Position numbers and translations under genes: made by a program. The notes beneath the pieces were generated by a model that ran no database searches, was not told the origin of the DNA, and was given only the letters and a program-made list of their open reading frames with translations. Source: Protonemura montana (taxonomy: Eukaryota > Arthropoda > Insecta > Plecoptera > Nemouridae). From it: a DNA stretch of 64,000 bases. This document shows positions 42,778 to 54,471 of the stretch, in pieces (within the stretch, counting starts at the first letter, position 1; each line of letters starts with the position of its first letter). The stretch covers positions 3,472,001 to 3,536,000 of the forward strand of contig OX387606.1 in NCBI GenBank assembly GCA_947568835.1, written 5' to 3'.

Positions 42778-43776
42778 ATCGTCATCGTTGTCGTCGTCGT
42801 CGTCGTCGTCGTCATCGTCCTCGTCGCGCTCTTCCTTGACGACGACCGGGGTGAGTGCAGTTGCGTCGTCGCCGTCGGTGACAGCGGCGGAGGGTGGAGG
42901 TTGCTCGCTGTTCATGTAGTCGACGACCAGCTCGAGGCCGATGACTGCTCGCAGGTCCCCGTTAGCCCTCCCACGCGCCTCCCCGCGCCTCGCCTCGGCC
43001 TCCCGGTATATCCTCGCCAAATTCTGCAAGATGTAATGAGTCCCAAATTGGCTCGGCGTCGATTTTACCCTGTCGATGCCGTCCACTTCCTCCGGGGGCC
43101 GGGCGAGGGGCAGGGAAAATGCCGAAACATGCTTACTTTGTTTCACGGTCACCGTCTCCGTCGTCGTCGCCGCCGCAGCAGCCGCAGCAGCCGCCTCGGC
43201 GTCCTTGTTCTTGCGGTCCCAGATATGCCCGGACACCCGCAGGTCAATGAAGAAGTGCAGTGGGTCGACACCGAACGGGGGCGGCCCCGGGGGTGGTGAC
43301 AGCGGGTAGAGCGAGGGATACCACACGGGCGGCGGTGGAGGCAGCATATCGGGGTCCGACGGTGTCATCGGCGGAAAGCCGCAAGGAGGCAGCAGTAGAG
43401 GCGGTGCTGGCGGCAACACGGTCGGACTGGACAGCTTCACCTCGTCGGCGCCTCCCCGCGAAGTCGTCGTCAGCTCCAGTGGCTTATCCAGCGGCTTAGC
43501 GTAGCTCGCCTCGCGCCAAGAGCGCTTCCGTGAGCGTCGCGGCGCCGACGTACGGTGCAGAGAGGCGGCCGACACCGCCTCTTTGTTCTGCACGAAGCTA
43601 CGTAGCATCTCGCTGAAAAAGAACGAGTGCGGGGCCAGCGGCATGCTGTACAGGTAAGGCGGCGTGGCGGCGAGCAGGCGTGACACCAGGTCCCCGTTAT
43701 GCAGGTCCAGGGGGGTGCGGGACTTGACCGGCGGCCCTGGGGGAGGTGGCGGCGGCAGCTCGCCGACCGAGTTCAT
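42718..43776 (-). CDS. Proline-rich protein with poly-Asp C-terminus, single coding exon, unrecognised
   Basis: The coding exon begins exactly at an ATG after a strong acceptor (CTCCTTTGTCTCATGCAG) and runs 352 residues to a stop. Features: N-terminal MNSVGELPPPPPPGPP, a conserved-looking segment SRLLAATPPYLYSMPLAPHS, a basic cluster (RRSRKRSWRE, possible nuclear signal), PLDKPLEL (resembles a CtBP-type PLDLS motif, weak), Pro-rich middle, FFIDLRVSGHIWDRKN, poly-Ala, THYILQNLARIYREAEARR, then KEERDE followed by about 30 Asp. The composition suggests a nuclear regulator, perhaps a corepressor-type developmental protein, but I do not recognise a family. The frame is open 30 codons past the acceptor, so an upstream start in unspliced RNA is also possible. 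Confidence 0.6.
42745..42828. repeat. GTC/ATC trinucleotide repeat encoding poly-Asp
   Basis: Imperfect (GTC)n with ATC interruptions, read as GAC/GAT on the minus strand; it lies in frame at the C-terminus of the 352-residue protein. Mixed codons suggest the Asp tract is kept at the protein level. Confidence 0.9.
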
Positions 43777-43866
43777 CTGCATGAGACAAAGGAGATGGTC
43801 AGCTCGTGACGGTGTGGCTATCAAGTTGGCAAGTTGAGGTACCTCGATTTTAGAAGCCCGCTGCAT

Positions 43867-46800
43867 TATTCCTATTGCCAGGCTTAACTAAATAAATAAT
43901 TTTAAATGTTAATACACGAATAACACACGTAGAGATAGGTATAGATAGGGCTTATCTTAGTTCTCCAGTTCCCTATTTTAGAACCTTCTACCTATAATTA
44001 TCTAATACCATCTACAATCCATTTTCTCAGCCTCCACTGCGTCTGCCGAAGCCTTTTTTTTTAACGACATGTCCAAAATTTAACATCTGATATTGTAATC
44101 GATGTAGAATTTAGGTGCCGATAGGTACCTCGCTACTTTCGGTTGTAAGCCAGTTCGTCTGTGAAAGAAAAGTAGGAGCTGCGCATCTCCTCATGAAACC
44201 TAGAAACGAGTCGTCGCAACGACAGCGGTACCACAAGGTTTATAAGTAAGAGACACGAAAGAGAAAGATATGTCACAAATCACGCGAACAAATCAAGAAT
44301 AGGCTCTCCCTCCGGTGTCTTAGGCTCATAGAAACCAGCTGCTGCCACGCTCCCAGAGAAGTCGTCGGCGTCGTCAACGAGCGTGCCTGGACGTCGGCGT
44401 CTGGGCGCTCCACTCTCTAATTAATCTAGAATTAGCGACAGGGAGACACGAGTCACCCCCCCCCCCCCCTCTCGCCCCTTCGCTCGCGTCGTGACAATTC
44501 GTCGTCGCTTCGAATTAATTAGCTTTTAAGGAAGTCGTGGAATCTTGAAGGCGCGGGGAGAGACGCGCTAATTACAGCAAACAGCTCGGCGCGACGCTTT
44601 TCTTTAATTGCTGTTTGTTCACGGCGGCGTCGGCGTCGTGAGTGGACCGAGACGGCGGCGTTTTGTGGCTTACAAGACGTTTATTGAGGGACATTCGAAA
44701 GAAGAGAATCGCAGGCGTCGGCGCCTAGGTGCTGGATCTCTTGCCGCTGAATTTTTGGGGTTTTGATTAAAACATTGTTAGGTCGATTATACCCTTTCTG
44801 TTAAGACAAAATTTCGGAGGGTCTTTCTCTCGGGTGACATTGAAATTACGGAGATGTTATACCACTACGAATTTAATTTTGAATGGGACGCAAGCTATCC
44901 CGTCAAAATTGTATTGGGAGAGAGTGCTATGGAAATGTTTCATACGCCTGAGAGATATTTTCGTATTTACCATCCACCATGAGGATTCTCGTGTTCATCA
45001 GCCTTCTAAAAAAACAAAATGCGCAGCCACCGGTGCAGAATAACACTGTTTCAACAACCGCCATAAAACAAAAAATCGCTGTCTTGAATTGACGCTAAAA
45101 ACCGACGTTCATCAAATCATATCCCGACTCGCTTGGCATGGTATGGAGGTAGGTTTAGACACTAGGCAGGCTCAACATCCCATCAGCGTCATGACAATGT
45201 CCGTCAAATCAGCTAAACGCCAGTCCCTTCGTTACAAACTTCTCTCACATACACGAGGCGACCTTTACAAATCCCCTCCCCCCCTCCAATCCTGGCTGGC
45301 ACACAAAACGCCGCATGAAATTTCATCGGGCAGCTAGCTCGGACGTGGTACCTACCCGAGCAATGATGACTAAAACAAACAGATAGCATCGCAGTGAAAT
45401 GAATACACTGCTTGTCCTCCACATCGCTGCTCCATTCAGCCTCCGTTCAGACGTCTCGTCCGTCCCGTCCGTCCCGTCCGAAGCCGTCCGTCGTGCGGAT
45501 ATCCGAGAGCACCCTTCACCCCAACCCTTTGCGCCCACCCCCTAACCGGGCGAGTGGAATTAACATGTACTGTGCATTGTTTGGCGAGGCACACCAAGGC
45601 GGTATTGTCTGTGTTTGCTCCCTGGACGTGGCGGTGTACAAAGGCATTGTCCGCGAAGCAAAGGGGTAAGATAGGGCGCAGGGGGAGGCCAAGACGTCTG
45701 GCGGCGACGCTTATGGCGAGGAGGTAAGATGCACGGTGAGATATCACCTTAGCAGGGGATTGTTCGAGAGACATGTCGATGAAGTGCAAGGCGGAAAGTG
45801 GAGTGAATCATTCCCCAATTCGAGTGGGAGTGAAGCAATGAGAGAAGTTGCCAAGGATCTCTCCACATACATTTGCATTTTTTGCGACTTTAAACTCAAA
45901 TTCCAAACAATGGAGCATCGATCCTGTTAATCTATGCCTTCTTGAACAAACACCCCCCGTTGATTCTAACCCTTCTTGATTAAAAACGCCCTCGACTTTT
46001 ATTTTGAACTGCAAATTTTGTGTGCACAAATTGATCGACTCTGACACGGAGTTCTGACATATGCAAGATTCCCCTCCCGGAGGCCGTGCGCGAATACCGC
46101 AAACAAAGCACACATAATTCTCGCCTCGTTCGCGTCTCACACTCACGCGTCGCGGCGTCGGCGTCGGTGCATGTGACGCGATCTACAGCATCGCGGCGCT
46201 AATCAACACACGGGGAAGGCAAAGACATGACGCTACGCCGTCGCTTTCGGCGGTAAACCGACGCCATTGTACGAGCGTCGTGACGGGGAGCCAATCTGTT
46301 TGCGTCTTCACATGACGTGTCTTGGAGCACAGTGCTGCAGGATGACCACGAGCGGGCTCGGTCATCAAAGTCGTCAAAGAATGAATTTAGGGAATCAATG
46401 TCGCTGATTTCTGGCTTAAAAGTTCGATTTTGTACACTCGATTACACAAAAAATTTCATTTTTTTTTTTGGTTCGCGATGGTGAAATTTCGATTTTATGC
46501 AAAAAAATTCTAGAAAATAATATAACGGTTGCCCCACCCCTCTTTACAACATGCTGGAGCAATTTTCAGATGAACTCAGCTTAAGACGCGAGAACAAAGA
46601 ATGCGGCGATTATTTCGCCTCTACTGGATCGAATAAGCTGTCTGGAAAACCGGAAACAAACGACTGGGCACAAATTTCAAAGAGAAAACTCGATTTGATG
46701 TTCCTTTTAACGACAAACATCCATTCTGCCTTCACTCTCTTTTAGACGTGCAAGCAAGCCTCGAAACACTTATCGCACGAAACTCTTTAATATTTCAATT

Positions 46801-49800
46801 TTACTTGCCACTGCAAATGCGAACGCTATTTGAAATCTTATTTAAATTGCAAACGCTTGCAATGGGTGGGGTATTTTATTATTATGAACACTATAAACGT
46901 CTCACAAATTGATGCCCAAATGGGAACTCGAACCCCGATCTCCACATATCGCGGGTGTTGCTCTGAACCATTGAGCTATCTGGACACTGGCTTTTTGAGA
47001 CGATTTTAGTGTATTTGATGAGAATGACGGATCTCCAAGGAGTAGAACCATGAGGCTGTGAGTACTAACAGTTACTCTGATTCTAGTGACGCTATATCAC
47101 GTCACAACCTGTCAAATTCAAATAACTCCAATTTGACGTTGGATGCGTTGTATTTATTTGAAATATAATTTTAATTGCAAACGCTTGCAATGCGCGGGGT
47201 ATTTTATTATTATGAACACTACAACCCAGTTTGGTCATCAATTTTTGAGACGGTAGAAGTGTCACCAATAACTTCTGGTAAATTCACCGACTATAGAAAT
47301 TATTTGTCCGCCTCCCGTCTGTGTTGGTAAAGTACCAACATATACGCATATTGTTTTATTGTGAAATGTCACAATACGGGTACGGATACTTTCGGCACTG
47401 AAGTACGAGGTCTTGGCCGCTGGGTGAACATCATTCCTAGCGTCCGGCACCCCGCAACGCATAGAAGCAGCATGCGCCGACTATTTCACTCTCCGAACGA
47501 CGCCTTACATCGACGCCCGACGCTGCGTTGCGGCGCTTCCGACGACACGGAAACATACTCCCGGCCGGCATCGTTCCTGTCGTTTGTCCAGAGTAAGGCC
47601 AGAGTAAGAACTGATGTGAATCTTTGATGGCGATACACAATCTTATCTCGCCACATCGCTGGGAATTTGGTTTTTAAATGCTGGCCGATGATATGTGATA
47701 AAATAGAACGCCCTTTGAAGATATTTGAAGACTACTTTTTGCAATGATCATGCTTCCAAGATCATATAGAGTGCTATCTTAATTATTCTCAAAAAAGAAA
47801 CATTGTGTTAACGTTATTTGTAGCCATTTTCATCCCTCACCTCTTCAGCAATCAAACTTTATTTTCTAAACAAACCACAAGAAATTAATGTCTCAACTCC
47901 TTTCAAGACCCTAAATTCCCTCCATGCACTTGCGTAGTACCACGCTCCTTGTCAACACAATAAATCTCGATCCTCCTCAAGTCGACGACAACGATGACAA
48001 CGGCTCATCATCCTCGTCCCCTTACCCCCAACCACACCCCATCTCAGACACCAACAAGGATCTCGTCACCCTGCCTAACGTGATCTACGCCTTGCCCGGG
48101 GCGAACGAAATGATGCGACGTCAACGAGGTCCAAAGCGAGTCCCATCTGGCGACACCGACTCCCGGCTGACACCACCGCAGTGTCGCCGGGACAAACGGG
48201 ATGTCAACTGTCAAGTGAGTGCGCGCGGGTCTCGATCCCGGGCCCCGCGGTCGCATCTGCCCCGAGCGGGCAATCGGGCTAATTGCTCGACGCGATGATG
48301 GTAATTGCAGGGGCTGACTCGCATCGCCCAATCGGCTGCCGTCCGCGCCGCGGTCGCCGGATCGGAAATTGAAATTAACGATAACCCGACGCGCGAAAGT
48401 TGGCTCGGTGGCGGAATGAAATGCAAAAACGGGGGGGGGGGAGGGGGGGGGGGGGCGAACGTATTAATATGTATGCGTGTTGCCGGCGGGCGTCGTGGTG
48501 GCATGTGCCGCGAGTTCGGGGGGATTAGCGATGCATGTGTGTGGAAAGCGTCGCGCGAGACTTGGCTGTAGGATCCCGAGGGAATTTTGTCGGATGGGGC
48601 CAGGACGAAGCAGGATGATTTCCACTGAGCTTTTTAATTGAAAGTCAGCCGTGAGTTTCGACCGTATACTTGTTCGTACGGGGCGAGCAAATGCTCGATG
48701 CTCGTTTGAACGAATTTGATGCTAAGTTAGCGCTGTCATTTGTCAGGCTCTTTGCATTCAACTGTTTGCGAGTCTTTGGAGATGTTCTCAGACTACCAAC
48801 GATTTTTGTTCTCAGATTTTGTGACGTCACTGGATTTTATGTGTCCCATGCCATGTGTTTGCTTGATCATTTGACAAAAGAAAATTGTCCGTTATTATAA
48901 CAGTAAAATATGACAATCAACACAATATTAGAGTATCACGAAACAGCGGAGACAAGATTGACATAAAATAACTAAATATAATCGAGTACTGCAGCGTACT
49001 CAGTTAACTAGTTTTGACAAAATATTGCGCAGGACGATGGAGCAAATTTCATCGATATATCGTTGCCGTCGGCAAAAAAACCCCACGCCTCAACACATGT
49101 ACACACCATACATGTACATGTACTCCATCCATGTAAACATTCTAGTACAAGTATTTGCGAGGGTAACTTTTTACTTTCATCGAGCTGTTTTGTCAGTGAG
49201 CATGTGTTCCGCTTCTCTTAAAACTTGTTTTAATGTACCTATACGGTAAGTTGGAGCTCTAATTCTTTTCCCAACATTGCAAAGACGTCTTCAAATAAAT
49301 AATGCTTGTTTTTCACCACTAGCTCCTCGAGACGATTCATGGACGCCGGAATAAATCTCGCCGCTTGCGCCAAAAAGGGGTGCGAAATAAAAGGAGTTAG
49401 TACTGCATTCTTCATTCGCTTTCGCGCGCGCACCTTGTTTTTCTTGTTTTTCAGTTCTCTCCATTAATTATTTCGAATCATAAATTAATGAGCGGCTGGA
49501 AGTCGTGGCGAAAAGCTGTTCATTGTTTCCAAGACGTCCCTCTACCCCACCCCTGTGGCGACAGCGAGGGAAGTCGCGCTTGCGGTCGGGAAGCGATGGG
49601 AAAAGTTTGCCCTACCGGCCGAATTGCGCTCTGAGAATGGGAAACGCTAATTTCGTTATTTTAACGAACGTCCGTGATTCTTGCGGCCACCGAATTAAAG
49701 AATAATAAGTGCCAAGAATGGAACGCGGTGGTTGTCCGTGGGGTAATCAGAAAGCGAGACGATTGTCGACAAGCAGAGACGCCGCATTTGCAGGAGGAAA

Positions 49801-50770
49801 CTTTGATGGGGGTTCTTGCAAAATGACAACGAAATGGATCTCTTAATTGGCTTGGCTTGAATGAGCATCAAACAAATCTGGCGGGTTAGGGTTCTTTTCA
49901 GGCACTGCAGAATCGGCCCCTCGAAGTCTCTCAAATGAAGACCAGTTGACCACAAAACCAAAAACTTTCAGTCTTAACGCGATAAATGTTCGTACCTAAC
50001 TTGTAAAACTGATGCTAATTCCAATAAAATTGTGGGTGAAACAGCGGGATCGCCAGCGGTGACAGCTACAGCTGGAGGGTTGTCTGGTCGTACCCGGGGT
50101 GCCCGTGGGGAGTCCACTCGACGCACCCTTGTGAGGGAAGAACAGCCCTTCCTTGCGGTGGTCAGACTGCAGGTCAGGACGCCGACCCTGGGTTGGAGGA
50201 GCACAACGCAAGCAAGGGTCCTCGACGTACTACACGGTGTCACTGGGTTACCTCATCTGTTAACCACCACGCTGTTGCCTACACTAAATGAATCCCGCCG
50301 GCCGCCGGGTTGTTGGTTGACACCAAATATTGGACCACCGGCATCATTGAAGGTCATCTTCTGGATGGAAGGTGCGTAATTTCATTGTGAAACATTATTT
50401 TGTGAAATCAAACTCGCTACAAAATGTTTGCTCAAAATCGGTGAGCCGTGTGAATCGTGCTAATATATATTTTTCACTCAGTAGAGCTTGGTACAGAATT
50501 ATTATTATTGGTTTCAACTTTTCCTGAAAATTCGGAGCTGAGATACCATTTCCAATTACAGGATATTACCGAATTTTATACAAATTCTATTGAATATTGT
50601 CTACGAACTCATCTAATTAGCTTCTTCAACTGGTTTGAGTGTCAGGAAACCAGGTTTAGGATGAAACCGCGTGGAAAGAATCGTTGGGTACTTTTCAGTT
50701 TCTTGACTTGTCGCTCCAAAATGACAAAAGATCTCATCGGAGGGGCGTTACATGCGGAATATCCCCGAGG
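43867..50770. other. Non-coding stretch with scattered repeats
   Basis: Apart from the tRNA-derived dimer at 46829-47275 and poly-G/C runs (44456-44469, 48431-48455), no supported exon is seen. GC-rich patches alternate with AT-rich ones holding TAATTA motifs. Many open readings occur, but none has start and splice context. Confidence 0.5.
46829..47275 (-). mobile_element. Dimeric tRNA-derived repeat, 46.8 kb copy
   Basis: The best-preserved copy. The tRNA-like block at 46985-46913 (minus) folds with a 7-bp acceptor stem, a GCTC/GAGC D-stem, about 4 bp of anticodon stem (the loop CGCGATA lacks the usual U33) and a T-loop TTCGAGT. A second unit at 47158-47275 has the tRNA block deleted, as in the 4-kb dimer. 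Confidence 0.75.
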
Positions 50771-50813
50771 TCAAGAACAAGTGAAGTCATCGAAATATTC
50801 GTGCTGCTTACCT

Positions 50814-51100
50814 CGTAGTATCTCTGAATGGTGCGACGGTTGACCCTTCCGTCTGCTTCCTCGTAAGCGCCCCGCGTTGCGACCTGCACAGTGACTCCTG
50901 GACGTGCACCCTGACCCAGAGGTCGACGAGTGAACGAAGCAGGGTGTGCGTTCGACGACAGCGACGACCACTGTTGACGCCAGCGAGTGAGGAAAGAGAG
51001 TGCGACGCCGGGTGCCGGGCGTCGGATCGCGAGACGACGTCCCTCGGATAGTTAAACGACGCCTCCCACCCCCACGCGATCTAAAGGGGGCGGGGTCGTT
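50814..51100 (-). other. Candidate 5' (non-coding or partly coding) exon
   Basis: A GC-rich stretch on the minus strand ends at a strong donor (TACTACGAG|GTAAGC at 50814/50813). One frame is open for about 80 codons, ending RRTIQRYYE, but has no ATG. It could be the first exon of the 42.7-43.8-kb gene, joining in phase 0 to its ATG exon, or belong to an unseen gene. There is no direct proof. Confidence 0.35.
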
Positions 51101-51339
51101 GTGCGTCTCCGGAGCGCGTGCCGTGAGGAAAGCGACGCCTGCGATATTTTTTATGTGGCGTTTGGACCGAGTTGGTTTCAGAAAGAAATGAAAAATCTTC
51201 CGGTGGTAAAGTGCCTTTCATATACGTTTTCCTGTAAGACCAGTGTTCTGCTACCTGGCTTAAGTTTCTTCTAAGAATCAAGCTGTCCATGATAAGCAAG
51301 CTACAAAGTATTATTCATCTGCATACAATCGTAGTTGCA

Positions 51340-51527
51340 CTGCAATGTTTAATTGCATGCTACCTGGATGTTTTACTGTTTTTACTCTTTTGACGAATAT
51401 TATGAAAAATGTAAATATTTGTAAATACATTTTATATCAAACTATAGGAATTATCCTGACTGTCTCTATATCTTTGTAATTCTTTGAACAATAAAATTAT
51501 TATTATTATTATTATTATTAGAGAAAA
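51340..51527 (+). mobile_element. LINE 3' tail with (ATT)n
   Basis: AT-rich sequence ending TCTTTGTAATTCTTTGAACAATAAA then (ATT)8-9. This is the usual 3' end of a 5'-truncated non-LTR element; no ORF remains. Confidence 0.45.
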
Positions 51528-53580
51528 TTTAGCATTGTTAACCATGCAATGTCCCTTTACCAAAATGCACCTACAATAGAATCGTGATCGGATAGGGCTC
51601 ACGCTTTAATCCGAAGTAGAGAACACCCAATTTATTTTGAAAGACTGAAAGCGGAATGAATATATGTCACTGGCATGATGCTAGCACGAGTTGAATTAAC
51701 CAGTAATTAATTAAGGAGTGAAGCCTGCAGCATGAATTATTGGAGCTTGGCTGCGAGTGCGTCAATGCTAAAGGTTGCCGGATTAGCATTGCGACCACTG
51801 ATTGGTATCATATCGAAAATCGAACAACTCGACCACTTTGCGCTGCGTGCAAAAAGCATTTACAAGCTTAACTCATTACTGTTGCAGCCGGTTTTACTCG
51901 CGCACGTGTCATTATAATAAGACTTTATATTTGTTACTGACACAATTAATTATACCACTTTAATATAATTGCCTAATAGTGTGGTTAGTAGAGGAAAGTA
52001 CCTACAACACGATTAGTTACTTAGCTCCAGCAATACCACTAGAGCACATGTGTTTTGACACTAAAAGAAGAATCACCGAGTCACTAAAAGGAACAGTAAG
52101 GCGAACGATAACAAAGTTGTAACAGTAACCCAATGGTGAACTTCACGCAATGGTGAAGTTGGCCATTCTAACTTTTGGTTATAGCAGTTACATGTGCATA
52201 TAAATTAACGACAAGCATTTAAAAAATTACGGTTTTGTTTCTTCAAGGTCAAAAACGCGCATTCTATCGGTTTCGATTAAGCATCGCAACGTTAACGGGC
52301 AATAGAGCAATCTCCTTGTGAAATTCTGCTGTCGCCTCCTACATAACCATAGCCTCCAATGGACCCTCGATGGGTCCATTCCGACTGATGCCATCTCTAA
52401 TCCCAAGCCCGAGGATCGCCCCCTCCACACGAAACAGTCCCCGTGTGTTTCCAACGCGAATGCGATTCGTGTTGACGGACACCAGCGAGGACGCCGACAG
52501 AAACAATAAATAAATCACGTGGTAAAAACGCTGATCGCGGCGTCGCGGTGCCGATTGTTGTGATTTAAATCCGTTGGCCGAGTGGCGATCGCCGATAGCG
52601 GGAGATTATCGGCATCAACGGGTGGGGGGGGGGGGGGGGGGGGGCATTCAATTGACACGATTAGCGGGATGTAGGACTTGGGGATGGCTGGCCGAGCGAG
52701 TAGGTATAGTTCGTTCAATACGAGCTGTTCCCCCCAAGAATCGCTTGTCGCAACAGCTGGGCTAAAGAAAGGGTCGACACATCGAGTTGGTATGAGCCCT
52801 CTAATATCATGTCTGTGGCTGTCATTCAGAGTTTGCCGGTGGGGCAATCAAAATGTTTTCCTCGCCCTTCCCAATGACAGCTTAGCTTGAGCAGGGAGCG
52901 CTCGGTGACAGGGTCGAACTAGTGTACTCTAGCAGCCTCTGAGTGGCGAGACCGTGCGAATGAAATGTTTGAATCCCACCTGCTCAAAGGCGTGTTTTCG
53001 TCGCGATTCTGTGGACAAAACTCCCCCGTTGGGTGGAGGGGGATGTTGCATTATGATATTGACGCGTGTGCTGAATTGGTTAGCAATAAAAATGACACAG
53101 TATCATTTTCGATAGGAGTTGATATTGCGTTGCAGTTTTTCGAATGACGTGCATGAGTTATATTGGGTGCATTGGGGTGGTAATTAAATGAGATTACGAG
53201 TTGATTTTGTTTTCAGTCAGTGGACCAAAAAATAGCACTGAAGGCGTGATTTACGTGAAGCTGGTCCTTTCAACCGTCAAGGTAGTATCCGCACCCACAC
53301 CTAACGCATAGGAACATACCATGGAACAATTGACCTCTGTGCAAATAAAGTTATCGTGTAAATAACGCTACCAGGTGGCGCTCACACGATTAAATCTTTA
53401 TACTTGCAAGAACGAGTTTTCTTCTCTGGTTCTTGTGTTTTCTGATTGCATTGTGTATCTTAACATTCCTGCATCTTAATGTCCTTGACTGTGAATTCAA
53501 TTAACGGTCGGTCTCAGTACTGTGGAAACCCATGGGTCTTACCCACTTTCCGATTGAATATGCTTTGTTTAACGGTTTAA
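51528..53580. other. Non-coding stretch with a long G run
   Basis: No exon seen. It holds a G21 tract at 52624-52644; otherwise unremarkable mixed-composition DNA. Confidence 0.5.
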
Positions 53581-53586
53581 CGACGC

Positions 53587-54471
53587 ACTGTTGACTGGCC
53601 ACCACACAATGTTAAGAACGCGGAACTGTACGCTGACGACACTAGCCTTCTGGCAAAGGCAAAGAAAGGTGATCTACATACACTAAAACAGGAAACCGAA
53701 AAGAAAATAACAGATGCAACATTGTGGTTTAGTTGTAATAAACTTATACTGAATAACGCTAAAACAATATCAATGTCCTTTTTGATTTCTAAGGAAGCTA
53801 ATGAAGCAGTTACGCCCATAGTAAACAATGCAACAAATGTAGTAATAGAAAATGTAGAAGTAGCAAATTTCCTAGGTCTTATTATAGATAATAGATTAAA
53901 GTGGGGTTGCCACATTGATGCCCTGGCAACTAAATTAAGTAGGGCACTGTTCTCAGTAAGGTCAATACGAAGAATTTCGGATATCGATACAACTAAGTTA
54001 GTTTATTACGCTAATATTGAATCTAGAATAAGGTATGGCCTTGAGTTTTGGGGTAGCACTCCAAAAAGCAGGAAAATTTTCGTACTTCAAAAGAAAGCTA
54101 TAAGAATTATGCTTAACAAGGGAAACCGAGTTCATTGTAAGCCTCTTTTTCGAAAACTGAATATATTTACATTATATAGTTTATACATATTACAAATAAC
54201 AGTGCAAATTAAAATACAATATGACGGACTGCAGAAAGTTAAAGATAGTCATCAACATTTCACCCGAAATGGAGACAACTTGAATGTTAGTTTATGCAAA
54301 ATGTCAACTATGCAACTGTCACCTGAACAGATGGGAATCAAGATTTTTAACAAACTCCCAATAAATATTAAGCATGCAGCATCAACAAATATGTTCAAAG
54401 AGAGAATAAAACTGTTATTGATGGATAAAGCATGCTACAGCGTCAAAGAGTTCATTGACTGCTTAGAATAA
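53587..54471 (+). pseudogene. 5'-truncated LINE reverse transcriptase
   Basis: Open from about 53587 to TAA at 54469. It begins just before the RT catalytic motif YADDTSLLAKA (53629 on), so fingers and palm motif A are missing. It continues with LILNNAKT, VANFLGLIIDNRLKWG and the C-terminal MGIKIFNKLPINIK block of non-LTR elements. The remaining frame is intact. The 3' UTR of the element resumes at 59191 beyond a tandem array. Confidence 0.8.

Noticed and set aside
42731-42919. Plus-strand poly-Ser ORF
   Set aside because: Antisense shadow of the GTC/ATC repeat that encodes poly-Asp on the minus strand.
47924-48298. Plus-strand 124-codon ORF rich in Ser/Pro/Arg
   Set aside because: Overlapping open frames on both strands, typical of GC-rich DNA; no acceptor, donor or family match.
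50032-50379. Plus-strand 115-codon ORF
   Set aside because: GC-rich chance frame; no similarity recognised and no splice support. An LTR fragment was considered, but no paired terminal repeat was found.
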